From contig MU385720.1 in assembly GCA_022497155.1 (NCBI GenBank), positions 186,001 to 250,000 on the forward strand: DNA of 64,000 nt. Reading direction: 5' to 3'. This DNA is from Whalleya microplaca (taxonomy: Eukaryota > Ascomycota > Sordariomycetes > Xylariales > Xylariaceae). The translations under genes and the position numbers were made by a program. This document shows positions 11,201 to 22,729 of the stretch, in pieces (the first letter of the stretch is position 1; every line of letters begins with the position of its first letter). Under the pieces are notes generated by a model. The model had not been told where the DNA came from. It did not search any database and was given only the letters and a program-made list of their open reading frames with translations.

Positions 11201-12735
11201 TGAGGACTGCCCATGACCATGTTCGCCATAGCGCGTAATTCTGCAGACCACTCTTCAATGGGACCAAGCGGTGTCGCCGCCCAGTCTCTCGTACGGGCAA
11301 ACTGTACGTGCTCGGGAAGATCGGGAGTCAGGGGTATCCGAGTCCAATCGAACGAAGGCTGTGGTTCAGAAGTCAGGGCAACATCTGGCGTTAAATCACC
11401 GGCCCCAGGTGACAGTATATCATCGCCGGCATTGCTACCTATCCCTTGCTGCACTTGATGTTCAGACTCAATGGCATCGATACTTCCAAAGTAATCCCGG
11501 TCAGTTAGCACAATATCACTTGGTGTCTTGGGTTGGGCATTCGGCGTTAGGCCTCGGGCGCGCGAATCGACACTAGCTTCTCGTTCCAGCAAAGGGTCAG
11601 GGGATGTCCGCGGGATAGAGGCAGCGCTTGTGTTTGCACTAACAACTCGAAATCGATTTCTGATGTTTGAGCAGGTCCAGTCAATGCCGCCATAATGGTA
11701 CGAAGGCAAGAAGACGTCGAGCCCCTCTGTGTTACCACCACCGGTTTTCACCCACGTCTTGAAGTTAGTGAATTCCTCCCGCACATCTGGATCGTCCTGA
11801 AACTCCCCGCAAATCAAGTGCCGAATACTTTCCGATATATGAAGCGCTGGATTTGCATAGAGAATCCCAAAAGGTCCAGGTGCGGTATTATTTGTGTTCA
11901 GACTGTCTACGATCAAGGTTGGCCTATCGTCGCGTTCCAGTAATTCGAGAATACCGACACCTTGTAATACCTGTAATCCTGGTGTGGACACCACCGCATC
12001 GGGACTTCGCATGAGACCGGCAGCTTCAATAGAGGACCAGCTGCCCGGCGTACTAGAGGACCTCGCGGGACTCGCGGAGCTCACTGTGCCCCGTGCGAGC
12101 TTCAGAGTCGTCACCTCCGCCCCGTCTCGCATACTTTTCAACATCGTTGCGGCCTCGGTCCCGGAGAAGCTCAGAGGCCTGGAAATAAGTGGTCTTTGCT
12201 TATGTGAAAAGAATAGCGGCGAGGTGAGGCCGTCGATAAACTTCGGAGGGGGCGCGGGCTCGTTGAAGGTGCTGAGATCGATGTTGCGGGGTGGTGTAAG
12301 TCGAGTGCGTGGTCTTTTCGGCGTAGGCCGGCCAATTGTCTTGTCGTCGTCGGCCTCGTCGTCGGACAACCGCTTTTCCGGTCTGAACGAGGCGTGGCGT
12401 GAATGTCGCACAGAAGCGGTATCTGGTCTGGGTCCCGTGTTCGACTCGTTCGGCGGGCGGACCGTAAGGTCCCCAACAATCGACTGGTGATCAGGAGGCA
12501 CTGCAGGCGTCAAACCATAATGTCCAATTTCCGCCGAGTACTCCTCTATAATACGATTGACGGGCACGTTTATGTCATTGACGAACGTATATTGTTGTTG
12601 TCGAATCGCTCGTTCGAAGCGACCCGAGGCGGCGTGTTGAGGTTCAGAATGGGCGATATCGCAACGGGCAGACGTCGAACTGGTCTCTGGGACGGTTGAG
12701 AGGTTACGCTCGTCGAAATGGTTACCCGGAGTCAT
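8253..12735 (-). CDS. Hybrid histidine kinase (PAS-HisKA-HATPase-REC)
   Basis: Sensor of a fungal multistep phosphorelay: autophosphorylates a His, passes phosphate to its own receiver Asp, then to an HPt protein. Exons 12735-8407 and 8351-8253 with one 55-nt intron (8352-8406), 1475 residues. The intron is needed to restore the receiver end: AKAAGV joins DDVISKPFR. Residues 1-450 are Pro/Ser-rich and probably disordered. A PAS-like region around 475-600 (PLGPIEEW, NEAYVGMAG) is followed by a GAF-like part, a coiled coil, and a second PAS near 855-975. The H-box SHEMRNPLSA has the phospho-acceptor H999; the N-box LINLMTNAIKFT is near 1137, G boxes DTGRGL and GGSGLGLF near 1200-1240. The receiver starts near 1333, with D1393 in ILMDLEMP and the conserved Lys in SKPFR. 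All catalytic residues are present. Its kinase subgroup cannot be fixed from this alone. Confidence 0.93.
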
Positions 12736-15700
12736 GAAGGAACGTTTCCTAATATTATTCCAGCGCCAAGATCAAAATCCTCACTCGAGAACAGCCCCGA
12801 ATTACCTAGTGACAGTAGTTGCAAAGAGGAGAGCCGTGGGGTCGCGGCCATTGATGAAACGGGGCGCCGCGGACTAGAGGTGGCGATGGCGTGGAAAATC
12901 GAGGCAAAGGTCCCCACGAAGCATCAAGGATTCCGATTTTCCAAACCATGAACGAAGCGGCCCCGTGATGCGGACTGCTTCGGGGGGCTCCTGTTCCTCC
13001 TAAAAGAGAACCTTTGGAGGAGTAGAGCCGGTCAACGTCCTTCCTTTCAGGATGATGAATAGTAGTAGGAAGGGAAAGGCGAGGATAGGATCAACAAGCG
13101 ATCAGATGGTAATGGTAGTAAGTAAGCAGGAGTGTTGCAGCGAGCAGCGGCCCGTCCTGTCTACCTAGTACTGTAAGAAGAGAGACGGTTTGGCAGAATA
13201 CGACTTTTTGCGGACGCTATGCAAGCAAGCAGCAAGCTATGCAGTGAGCGAGCGAGCGGGTTGCAGTGGACTTGACAGACTGGGACAGACTGGGAGCTAT
13301 CGACAAGGTTCGTTCTGATCCTGCGTGTGTGCAATGCGTGTAGTGCGTGCAGTGTGCGTACTATGTGGTGTGCGTAGTGTGCGTAGTGTGCGTAGTGTGC
13401 GCAGGGTTGGAATAATGCTGCGTCCTCTTGCAGCTTCGGCAGAAGAGTGGGATGGCAGATGGTAAGATGGTTATTCGCGAAGATCGAAGCTAACGGCAAC
13501 GTACTTTGCTAACGTACTTGCTAGTACACTAGAGGTATAAGGTATGGCACTAGGGTAGTAGTATGTGATGGTGGATGAGGTAGTCTTGAGTCGAGTGCTT
13601 GTGCTTGGTCTTCAATGGTTTGAGGTAAAAATGCTCGTAGTCTGTAGACGGTCTAGACGACGGACGGTAGAACGAACACAAGCAGACAAGTAAAAGTACC
13701 ATTTAGCAGCAGTTCCGACTGAAATTGGGGATGCAAGGGTCGGGCTGATTTTCACGTTCCAGACTCTCCAGAGTCCCCTGCAAGCCGTGCCTTTGGTGGA
13801 CTTTGAGTGGACTTGTAACTCCAGCAAGCCGGGTAACGATTTGGGGAAAGTATCACTGATGATCCTCCAGCGACAGGGGTCTGAAGCTTGTTGATCACTT
13901 AAACCTAACTCGGCTGTCCCAGTGCTCGCTCAGTTCGCTCAGTGGTTTGTGTGGTTTGTTTGGTTGAATTGTTATTTTTTATTTTTACAGATTGATTCAA
14001 AGTATCGTGAAATTTCTCAAGTGTGGAGGTGAGACCAACACCACATAGTCGAAATAGTCATTTCCTTTCCGTCTATGTATCATAAACTGGCTACGGTGAG
14101 ATCCAATAACAATGTCAGTCCGTTTGTATTGTACAGGGCACATCCGTGCCGTCACTTACAAGAGCCACCAACGCATCCCGTCGAGTCCAAGTTACATTAT
14201 CACATACCTATAAGACCCTAAGGACTCCCAAGAAAATACACAACATACCTGTAAGCGGAGTTACACGGAGCCCTCAGACCAATGTTTGGAACCAGAGTCT
14301 ATATCAGCGAGGCTAGCTCTAGCGAATAGAAGCCCATCCTCTGCTTCCGGAAGCATCCATTTACCTTACCGTGCTTCGTAGCACACCACTCTTGCATCCA
14401 GACAGCCAAGGTCGGCTACAAGTTTGACAACACATGTACGCTTCCCCACATTAAGACACTGTATCTTGTCTTATGTTCTTCACCGTCGGCAACTGTGGTG
14501 AGCTAACCTAATCGTCGGTAACAAGCATGAATCTCAAGTTGAGATAACGGCTATTAATAGGAGGCGCCGCGGGTTGGCGGGTTCGGTCCGCTAGGCAAGC
14601 CATGTTCAATAACCTTGTTCCCTACGACTACCTAGTAGAACGGGTAAGTCTTCCATGAAAGTATTAAATTTGCTTTTATTGCCTACTCAGATTCCTGAGG
14701 TTGCTGGACGGGATACGGCAGTGAATATCTGCTTCTCCCCGCCAGTATTCATGTTCGACCTGTTCCTGCTACTGCAAGTAATGTTTCGTTGCTTTCTCTC
14801 CACAGAATCCACACACACCGATCCATCAAAGATACAATACTATTTGTTGTCCGGGGAGGGACTGATAGAGCGGAGGGGCAGCATTGAAGTACCTCGGTTC
14901 CAAATATGTCCCAAATCACATGGCTTACGTGCCACCTGTACCTATTTAAAAGTTTCTCGATAATATGCGTCGTACTGATCAGTCCCGAACCCCCCACGTG
15001 CATTACCCCGAACAGACCTCGACGATCATCTCTCGGACGCTAGACATATCTCGCATGGCAAGGCCTTGCATCATTCACGGTTTACCGTATCTCGGAATTC
15101 TATCAGCTAGTTTGGTGCATCGTCGAAATCTCTCGGCGGCGGATGCAAAGATCTGCCTCATCTGTCTGATCTGTATCCCGCCCCCTGGCGATGAGGCATT
15201 CTTGGCCGAACAGGCTGTGCGTGCAGTGTTCCGCGTCATTGTCGATCCTTTTAGAGGTCTAGAGCGTTCGAATTACATGAGGCGCAAGTCCGGCGATTTT
15301 TTTTTAAAGAGTCGAGTTACACGCATGCACAGTCTGGCGGTCCATGCAATTAAATTTCCATAGCTCCAACACATAGCACTCTACTGATAAGATATAGTCG
15401 CAATATAAATAAAAATCACTATAATACAATTATACACGTGAGAAAAAAATCGATTTTGGTATAGATGTTCAAGTTCTCTATTTGCCTGTCTCATTATATA
15501 TCTTTATTGCTATCACCATTGTCGAGAAATGAAAGTAGAGGAGTTGCTTCAAAGGTAGTTCAGAATCCGATTCACGGTATTCAGCTGCGTGCTTACCGAT
15601 GGGGAAAAACAATCCTGGAAACGATCGACGATCTATTGAGGCATGTTCGGCTTATTTTCGGAGGAGGCTTTCATGAGTCCATTCAGCTTACATACTTTAC

Positions 15701-17355
15701 CAGAGTATCATTTTCAAAATAAAGTGTGAGTTATGAGTTGTGATATAGAGGTATGTATCGTCTCTCCCAGCAAGGTATCACTCAGCTGTCTACATCATAA
15801 GATACCAGCTACCTCGCTCAGTGAGTCCTCATGAGACGGGAAAAATGCCCGACTTCTTTAGTAGCATTCTATGTGTGTTTGTGTGTCTTTACTTTTGTCT
15901 CTGTTCGAAGCGCCACAGTTTCAACTGTCGGTCCTCTGGTAAACCATGTGGGTCTTAAACCAGGTGAAGTTAAACCTGACCGTCCCTTCACCGACTCCAT
16001 TCTGACTCTCATCCACAAATAGCCGTTCCTTTCAACCTATATCGTAGACGTTTAGTCGTTTACGTGTCTCATCAGAATTTTTATCTTTCCGGGAAATTAT
16101 TTCTGTAAGCCAAATCGCGGGGTGATGCTCTAAAGCAAATTCCCGAAGCAATTTTCTTTTTACACCAAGCCAACCCAGATGTCTCTACCTATTTCCAATG
16201 AGGTTTGTGGCTAAGACTATGCTTTGGTTTTGGCAAGGCTCAATCTTCTGTCAGCCTCAAGTTAGGTGAACCATTTAATGTAAAGACATGCAAAGTCGAT
16301 GTTGCTGGTTGCTTCTCATTTATAACCACGGGCAAGTGCCGAATCATTTCTACTACCTACATGTCTAAGGAGGTAAGGCGTCATAAGTGGTATCGAGTTA
16401 ATCCTGACACAGCATCACAATTCCAAAACAAGTATCTTGGCAAACATTCTGATCGTCACACCTCGTTCTGGATAAATCATCACCGTGGGCTGCATGGCTG
16501 ATGGCGCTCGCGAAAACGGTACAGTAAGTAGGTAGGCAAATAAGGGCCAACCTCTGCTGCAATGTGCAAACATATTTGCATATTTGGGGGCTGTTGGTTA
16601 TTGATCGGATAGTCTGACCACCACAGCACCACCAATTTATTACCATACGGCCGGCAATGGGAAAGCGAGCAGGACTTGGCTGTTGGGCTAGAGGCACAGA
16701 AGAGGCGCTTGACCCGTTGGAGAGAGACAAAAGATGAAGAGCAAAGACCAATGAGGATCCCGGTTCGTGAAATACAACCCCCAACTCGGCGCCTCACACT
16801 GTGATTGGCTATTCGAGTGGTTGGTATTGTCTAGCGAGGCTAATACTGCTTCGGGATTGGACAGAGGTCGGGAGCGAAGCGCCCACTCACGAACCACCTC
16901 CGGGCGCTTACACCTACTCAACCCTGTACTCAACCTTGCCGCCGTCCCCTCTCATTGGCTTTGGCTGCAGCCATCACCATGCAATCTGTGATTGACCTGC
17001 AGCCGCTATTCCGGGGGCCATTTTTGCTGCCACCACCCTCTTGCCTCTTAAAATACCCGACGGCCAACTCCTCAAACCTCGAACTCTTCTGCTGAGTCCC
17101 AACGTCCAACGTAAGCTTGAGATCTTCAGCCTCGACTTCCTACGAAGAACAGTCGCCATCGTAGGGCATTCCGATGTGAGATAATCTTCAATCTGCTGGG
17201 CACCAGCGATAAAAATACCATTCAGATATTGAGGGAAATTCGCGCTTCTGGTCAAGTCGTGATTCGTGATTCCGACGCTCCTCAGAAAAGGTAGACGCTA
17301 TCAAATTCCCGCGGTCAGGCCAAAGATCCTCCCGTGGGGCGCAGGCCGTTTTACG
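12736..17355. other. Long intergenic region, histidine-kinase leader side and empty DNA
   Basis: The first 0.9 kb is GC-richer, pyrimidine/purine-skewed and contains the tandem repeat at 13368-13401; it is likely promoter and 5' UTR of the histidine kinase. From about 13.9 to 16.2 kb the DNA is AT-rich with no credible gene. The last few hundred bases before 17356 are GC-richer and probably promoter of the membrane protein. The longer open frames here (for example 13161-13499 and 16398-16797 minus) are products of repeat or skewed composition. Confidence 0.6.
13368..13401. repeat. 9-bp tandem repeat, about 3.8 copies
   Basis: Unit GTGTGCGTA repeated head to tail, with degenerate copies just upstream (GTGCGTGCAGTGTGCGTA). 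It lies about 640 bp upstream of the histidine kinase ATG. It creates a spurious His/Ala/Tyr-rich frame on the minus strand. Confidence 0.85.
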
Positions 17356-18265
17356 ATGGGTTACCGAATTCTGCATCGACAATGGCAGTCGAAGAAGGCG
17401 ATGTACTATACGATGATAGTGGAGCTGTTGGGAACTGTAGCAGTGTTGGTGTTATTCGGTATTGCTCAACCAGACATGTACCGGACGAAGTTATGGCAGG
17501 CAGGCTATGAACTTGGCTTCAACTCGAGCCCGAATGTTATTCTCTTTGCATACGCCAATTACGAGCCACAACCGAACCTCCCTTTCGTCTGGACATTAAC
17601 GTGAGCGCCGGCTAGGCCCTTTTCCCGTCTTAGCACGGCGAGACTAACAACATGTGTATGTAGACTGACCAACTTGAATGTTGCGATATCCGTCCTTAGT
17701 CTCTTCGTTCTCCTAACTAAACTGGTCGCATTCATCATGCACGTTTGGTTCCCACTCATAGCGCTACTTTTCAATATCGCTCTCGCGGTGCTGTATGCCG
17801 TAAGCATATACGGCCAGGCAGGTCCAGATTATCTCGACCCAAGATATCCGAGTCCCGTAGCCTGGTATATCGCCAAACCCTGCACCGTCGCGGCCAATCA
17901 GAGCATCCAGGGGTCCTGCAAGCTCGCGAAGGGCACCTTTGCCGCCACTGTTATCATGCTGTAAGTAGAAAAGGCGTCTCCGTGGGATAGATATGAATAC
18001 TGACCTTTGTGGTAACAGCATTATCTACGTCGCCAACTTGGGCCTCACTATCTGGGCCCTCATTCCGAATGAGGACGACAAGAAGAAAGACATCGATTCG
18101 GACTACGAAGACGACTCCTCGCCGACCGCCCTGAAGAAAGGTGGTACCTGGGAGATGCGCGGCATTCCACAGACGCCCAGAACGGGTACCGTGCCATATA
18201 CTCCACGAACGATGGCTTTTAACACACTGGAGAGGAAACTACCGATGCGGAATCAGTACACGTGA
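17356..18265 (+). CDS. Four-TM MARVEL-like fungal membrane protein
   Basis: Integral membrane protein of unknown role, 262 residues. Exons 17356-17600, 17664-17960 and 18019-18265; introns 63 and 58 nt, both with good donors (GTGAGC, GTAAGT) and acceptors. Phase-2 junctions give WTL-TLTN and VIML-IIYVAN. TM1 about 20-38 (IVELLGTVAVLVLFGIA), TM2 about 84-108, TM3 about 110-132, TM4 about 170-195 (crossing the second junction). Between TM1 and TM2 is PDMYRTKLW then GFNSSP, a pattern I associate with a widespread uncharacterised fungal membrane family. The C-terminal 65 residues are cytosolic in type: acidic (DEDDKKKDIDSDYEDD), then Thr/Pro-rich with basic residues (RTGTVPYTPRT), plausible phosphorylation sites. 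An upstream in-frame ATG at 17266 would add 30 residues; the 17356 start is preferred because it begins just before the conserved part. Confidence 0.82.
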
Positions 18266-18876
18266 GCATGAGGGACCGAACCCTCTTAGGTTAGAGTTTA
18301 AGGGTGTCTTGCCTGCTTGGGAGTGGACTGGCCGGGAGATGTTCTAGATTGGAAATATGGGCCTCTCCATATAGTCAGTTATGGGTGGGACGGGAGGAGT
18401 TCGGGCGCCCCATTTCAGAAGGGATAATCTAACGATGCAGTGGGATATGCAATGAATCGGACCGGGCTGCTAGTGATTGATACCACATGAAGGAAAGGGG
18501 AGATATACCCCCTTCTGTGTATACTACAGAGTGTTATAGCCACTCGACGAGATAGTAGGAAGCTTGGATTATATCGAATCCCATCATATTGTTGACGCAT
18601 GAGCGCTATCCTTATCTGTGATGGTCGTTCCAAACTATTAGTGGATTGGTTATGCAACATACCTGTTGATTATGCAGCCTACAGACTTATTGATTATACA
18701 AGACTTGTTCAACGCGGTCGTTAGCTCAGAGGTGTTGGAGGCCATTGCCGCCCGAATCTTTGGTCTGTATATTGGGGATTTGTTTGACACCATTGCAGGT
18801 TTGCAGGGCGAATCTGTAAGAAGACAAGACTTTGTATGTCTTTTTGGCGTTTTTATTCCACTAGTTTATACAGTGT
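18266..18876. other. Intergenic, nothing clear
   Basis: Holds the 3' flank of the membrane protein gene. An 85-residue plus-strand frame starts at 18666 but has no recognisable motif and overlaps the decayed minus-strand ORF; I do not call it. Confidence 0.5.
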
Positions 18877-19332
18877 TCAGTACGAAAGAGAGGTTATACC
18901 CTTTCGATCTCCAGCGCAGATAATAGAATCGGCAAGGTGTTTCACGTTCAGGCGTATTGTACCTATTATATTGTTGGGAGGCGGTGATAAGAACATGTCT
19001 CTCACGTTAACAGCGAGTCGTTTATAACCTATAGCACTAATAGGAATCTTGGAGAGGTCAATCTTTGTCGAGATTTTCTCGTAATGACCGACCGTAGAAA
19101 GCTGAAGCATTGATAGCATGATATTCTTTGCGGGTGATTGAGCTTTACCTTCCACCTCAAGTATGCCTTCCTCCTCGTCGTTAAAGAATCTTAGGGGTGG
19201 GTAGTTATAATACAGCATATAGGTCATCTAGTCTCCTAATATTCCAACGACTTCATCGTCAAGTAGTTTCGGCATAATAAATCTGTCGTGAGTGTCGCCA
19301 GAGTTCTTGTGTACCTTAGCATGAGCCTTGCA
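18877..19332 (-). pseudogene. Decayed ORF with in-frame stop
   Basis: On the minus strand a protein-like frame runs from about 19332 to the stop at 18877-18879 and is interrupted by one in-frame TAG at 19228-19230. Before the stop it reads FIMPKLLDDEVVGILGD; after it, FFNDEEEGILEVEGKAQSPA and then IPISAIGYKRLAVNVRDMFL. Composition is far more protein-like than neighbouring frames. No family is identified. It may be a gene fragment inactivated by the stop, or a short gene starting at the Met immediately after it (19227). The sequence upstream of 19332 is closed by another stop. Confidence 0.4.
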
Positions 19333-19536
19333 ATGTCACTCACAGAACCAATAGACTATGAGTTGATCCCAAGTGATGACCTCAAACATATATTACATTT
19401 GGTCCAGCCCTACGATTGCAATGCGCGAGCCAGATAACAACAAAGATGGAGATATAATGGTCCTAATATATTCAACCCATATATAACCACAATCTTACCT
19501 TACCATATACATAACTAACACCGCACACCAAACCAC
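19228..19536. other. Short intergenic stretch, 3' flank of GH79
   Basis: Overlaps the upstream half of the decayed ORF; the remainder is AT-rich 3' flank with no further feature. Confidence 0.5.
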
Positions 19537-21422
19537 TCATCCCGTCCCAACCCCAAGCTCCAAAATCACAGCCTGCGAATCCGGCACCCCGACTTCAACA
19601 ACGCCATCCACAGCCTTCACAACCTCGCCTGTGGTGACATTTTCCAGGCGGACAGGACGTCCCCGATCCAGCTCATAAGCATAGCTCCAGCCGTCCCAGG
19701 AGATCCCCGTCGTAGCATCGCTCCCATTCGCATACAGGCGACGCACCGCAACCTCCACCTCCTGCCCCTCCAGCCCCCCGACCTCGAACGCGTACGTGTG
19801 CACGGGGCGTGCAGCCGTCCCGTTCGAGGTGTAGTTGTACGCGCGCAGGTTCACCACCAGGATCCGCGCCAGCGTGTTGTTCACGTATGCCGCGTACGCC
19901 GCCTCCTCGTCGTTGGTGCTGTTGTTGAGGGGCAGGTGTGCTACGCGAACGGGCTGTGAGGAGCCGAGGAAGGCCGCGACGGCGATGTTACCGTAGTATG
20001 GCGGCGCGGTGGCGATGGTGGTACGGTTTGTGGTTATGGGTTGCCAGGAGGCGTAGCTGTGGTGAGTATCTGACGTTAGTATTTTCTCTTTACATATAGG
20101 GGTCGTATAGCCGGCACTCGGGGAGTTTTCAGACCCATTCCAGTCTGTAGATTTACGTTTAGGGGAAACTTCTACCTCTGAAAACTTGACAAGGGAGAAG
20201 GGGGTATTTGGTCAGGTGACTCGGACAGCTTCTGCTACTTACCGGTAATCAGTGCCCATATGCATGTGCACGCGGCCGATCCCCGTTGATGCCGCATACA
20301 GGTTATAGTCGATGCCCCAAAGAGCAGCGCCGAAGGTGTTAGAGAGCCCCGGACGCCCCTCGTGGTACAGCGAATTGGTCTCGCCAAGGATCTGCGGGAT
20401 CCCGGGTTTGATAGATGCGTATTCGGCGAGGTGTGCATCTATACTCTGGCGTGTACGTGTGTGGTTCATCAACGTGCCCTGGAGCGTCACACCGGGCGTT
20501 TCTGCGCCTGAGATATAGCTGGTTTGCGTTAGTAGGCCCCAAGGGGGAAGTAAAGGGGTAAAGGGGGTGGAGAGGGACGGTGTACGTACTTGTGGGAAGA
20601 GAAGAGTCGGATATTTCCATCTTCGTCTAGTCCGCCTGCCCAGGTCAGAGGCGCTTTTAGGTGATTCGTGGTGCCGGCGAATGAGGGGGCGAGATATCCG
20701 TAAGTATCGTTGCCGAGGAGGTCTGGACAGTTTGCTTCGATCACGTCTCGGATGGCTCTGGTACCGTTCAGCCACTCTGCCACATAATCCGATTCGTTAT
20801 AGTCAGACGCTCGTACGGCTGAGGAGAAGAGGTCAGGTTCGTTGCCGTATTCCCATAAGTAGAGCTTATCTTTCCCAAGGGCTTTGCAGGCTACAGCAGC
20901 GGTCTGAAGTAGTGTTTCCCATTGTCTATCATCATGGTTCCCTCCCATGTTGAAGCCATGTGAGAATTTCACGTTTGGCCAGGTACTGTACGATTCGAAA
21001 TACGAGGGCCCAATCTCAATGGTGGTAGGGTAGTCCGTAGACCTCGAGGCGTTGTATGTGCCATTAAGGGCAATTTGGAGATCTGGATTATAGATAGCAA
21101 AGTCTTGAGTGTTCCCGCCGACACGAATATACGGCTTCGTTCCAGTCAAGTTCCCCAGATTATTTAGGAGGTTGTCCGAGAACTCATTGGGATTTGAGTT
21201 ATTGCCTAGCTCACATCTCAGTTATGAATACACTAGTTACTACATAGGGCAGGTCACCTTACCTGCGAAATCGGGAAATGAGGAGAACTCGATTGAGAAG
21301 CTCACAAAACCATCTAGTGGCTGGCTAGCGTTTATGGAGTCTGCGGTGTTACTGACGGCGTATGACGTGACTTTTCCTCTGGCTGCGCTGGCGAGAATCA
21401 ATGGCGTAGTGAGGACATGCAT
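19537..21422 (-). CDS. Secreted GH79 beta-glucuronidase
   Basis: Predicted to hydrolyse terminal beta-glucuronic (or 4-O-methylglucuronic) acid from plant arabinogalactan or similar glycans outside the cell. Four exons: 21422-21263, 21205-20590, 20518-20243 and 20056-19537 (introns 57, 71 and 186 nt), 523 residues. The protein begins with a short hydrophobic segment (VLTTPLILASAA), a probable signal peptide. Family landmarks: KPYIRVGGNTQD, the acid/base Glu E176 in WEYGNEPDLF, FSSHNYISG across the second junction, and the nucleophile Glu E305 in ILGETNSLY, followed by WGIDYNLYAA. Many N-x-S/T sites suit a secreted glycoprotein. The C-terminal beta domain (WDGWSYAYELDRGRP, VPDSQAVILELG) is present. 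Family placement is confident; the exact substrate is not. Confidence 0.92.
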
Positions 21423-22729
21423 AATAGAAGGCTGGTCTACTACTTATAAGAACTTATGACTGTGCTGGGGAGTTATTGATAAACTTAAAGTCATAGATCT
21501 TTCACACTTAAACTGATCATGAGTTAGCTCTTACTTATTGTACTTGCGGTGCCTTAGATCTTCAAGTCAGGAACAGTTAAGAACCAGGGGTTTTAAAGTC
21601 AACTAATGCGGTACACAAGATCTGCTTCCATACTCAGCCACCTACTTATACGATAGGTTACATACCATAAAGAAGAAGCCAATAGTTGGACATAATATGT
21701 CAATAACTGTTCCTTGAACCGCCCGGAAACTGGACTATGCCTGACCGACTCTAGGTCAGATCGGCATAGCTTGTTCTAGATCTCATTTGAAGATGAGGGG
21801 AAGTGACTTCGACTCTATGGATTGGAGTTGTCGCCTCGAGTTGCATTGTAGATGCGGGGAAGACTACTTAAGGTACATGTAGTAAGGCTGCAATTGAAGG
21901 CATTCACCCCATTGAACGGTAATTGAGATTTAAGAGCTTGTGGTAGTTATATCTTTGAGCCATTAGATCGGATGATGAGGATCGGGTGTCTTGTAGTTGC
22001 ACATCAGTACGCTTAGACTCTGAAAATACTCGAAATCATTTCGAGTTCTGCTGGCTCTCACTTAGAGCCAATAGGATAAGGCAATTTCCTGTCTTCAAAT
22101 GAGAGACTAGTTCGCATCAAGTGTCTTCATTGAATTACCACTGGACAAACTAATAAATGAAACTGTAATGAATTGGGATTTGCTTAAATAAGCAAGAAAC
22201 ACAGAAGTCTAGTATATGCTAATGTTACCCGGTTAGTCATACGCAACAAATTTGTTAATGAATCTACATATAGGTCCAAGTAGTCTTAAACTTCGTGGCA
22301 ATGTAAATTTTCAAGTTGAATGAGGAAACTATTCTGGCCATGCCCACATGGAAGAGATCTCAGTCGGGTGGACTTGCTTAACCGGGACAGCTGTGTATGG
22401 CCAGCTACGGACAGCTACGGGTAGCTACAGCGTGCGACCCCACCACTGAGCTCCCCTACAAGGCCTAAGGCCATGGAGCTGCCCCTCCTGGAAGCCGATG
22501 TCGTCAACCATATCTGCTCGACGTCACCTTAGCGTATCGAAATGTGTTCCACTCACGATAATATCGACAGACATCCCAGCGTGTAGCGTGTAATAGGCCA
22601 TTAGGGTCCCTACCAAGCCCGGTTAATTGCTCCCGATGCTCCTCAAAAATTGCGTATTATTAGTTTGAGTATCCCCAGATTTATATAAAATCTCCTACAT
22701 ACGCGCAGACCCGTTCTCAGTCTTCCGGA
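21423..22729. other. Intergenic region between GH79 and SSADH
   Basis: Divergent promoter region of the two genes. TTATAAG about 25 bp upstream of the GH79 ATG (21444-21451 on minus) could be its TATA box. No gene, tRNA or repeat is seen in the rest. Confidence 0.55.
22681..22690 (+). promoter_or_regulatory. Probable TATA box of SSADH gene
   Basis: TTATATAAAA, about 45 bp upstream of the ATG at 22730. Spacing predicts a very short 5' UTR for the upstream start. Confidence 0.5.

Noticed and set aside
13161..13499. 112-residue minus-strand ORF rich in His, Ala and Tyr
   Set aside because: It is the reading of the 9-bp tandem repeat; no independent coding signal.
18666..18923. 85-residue plus-strand ORF
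   Set aside because: No motif and overlaps the more protein-like decayed minus-strand frame.
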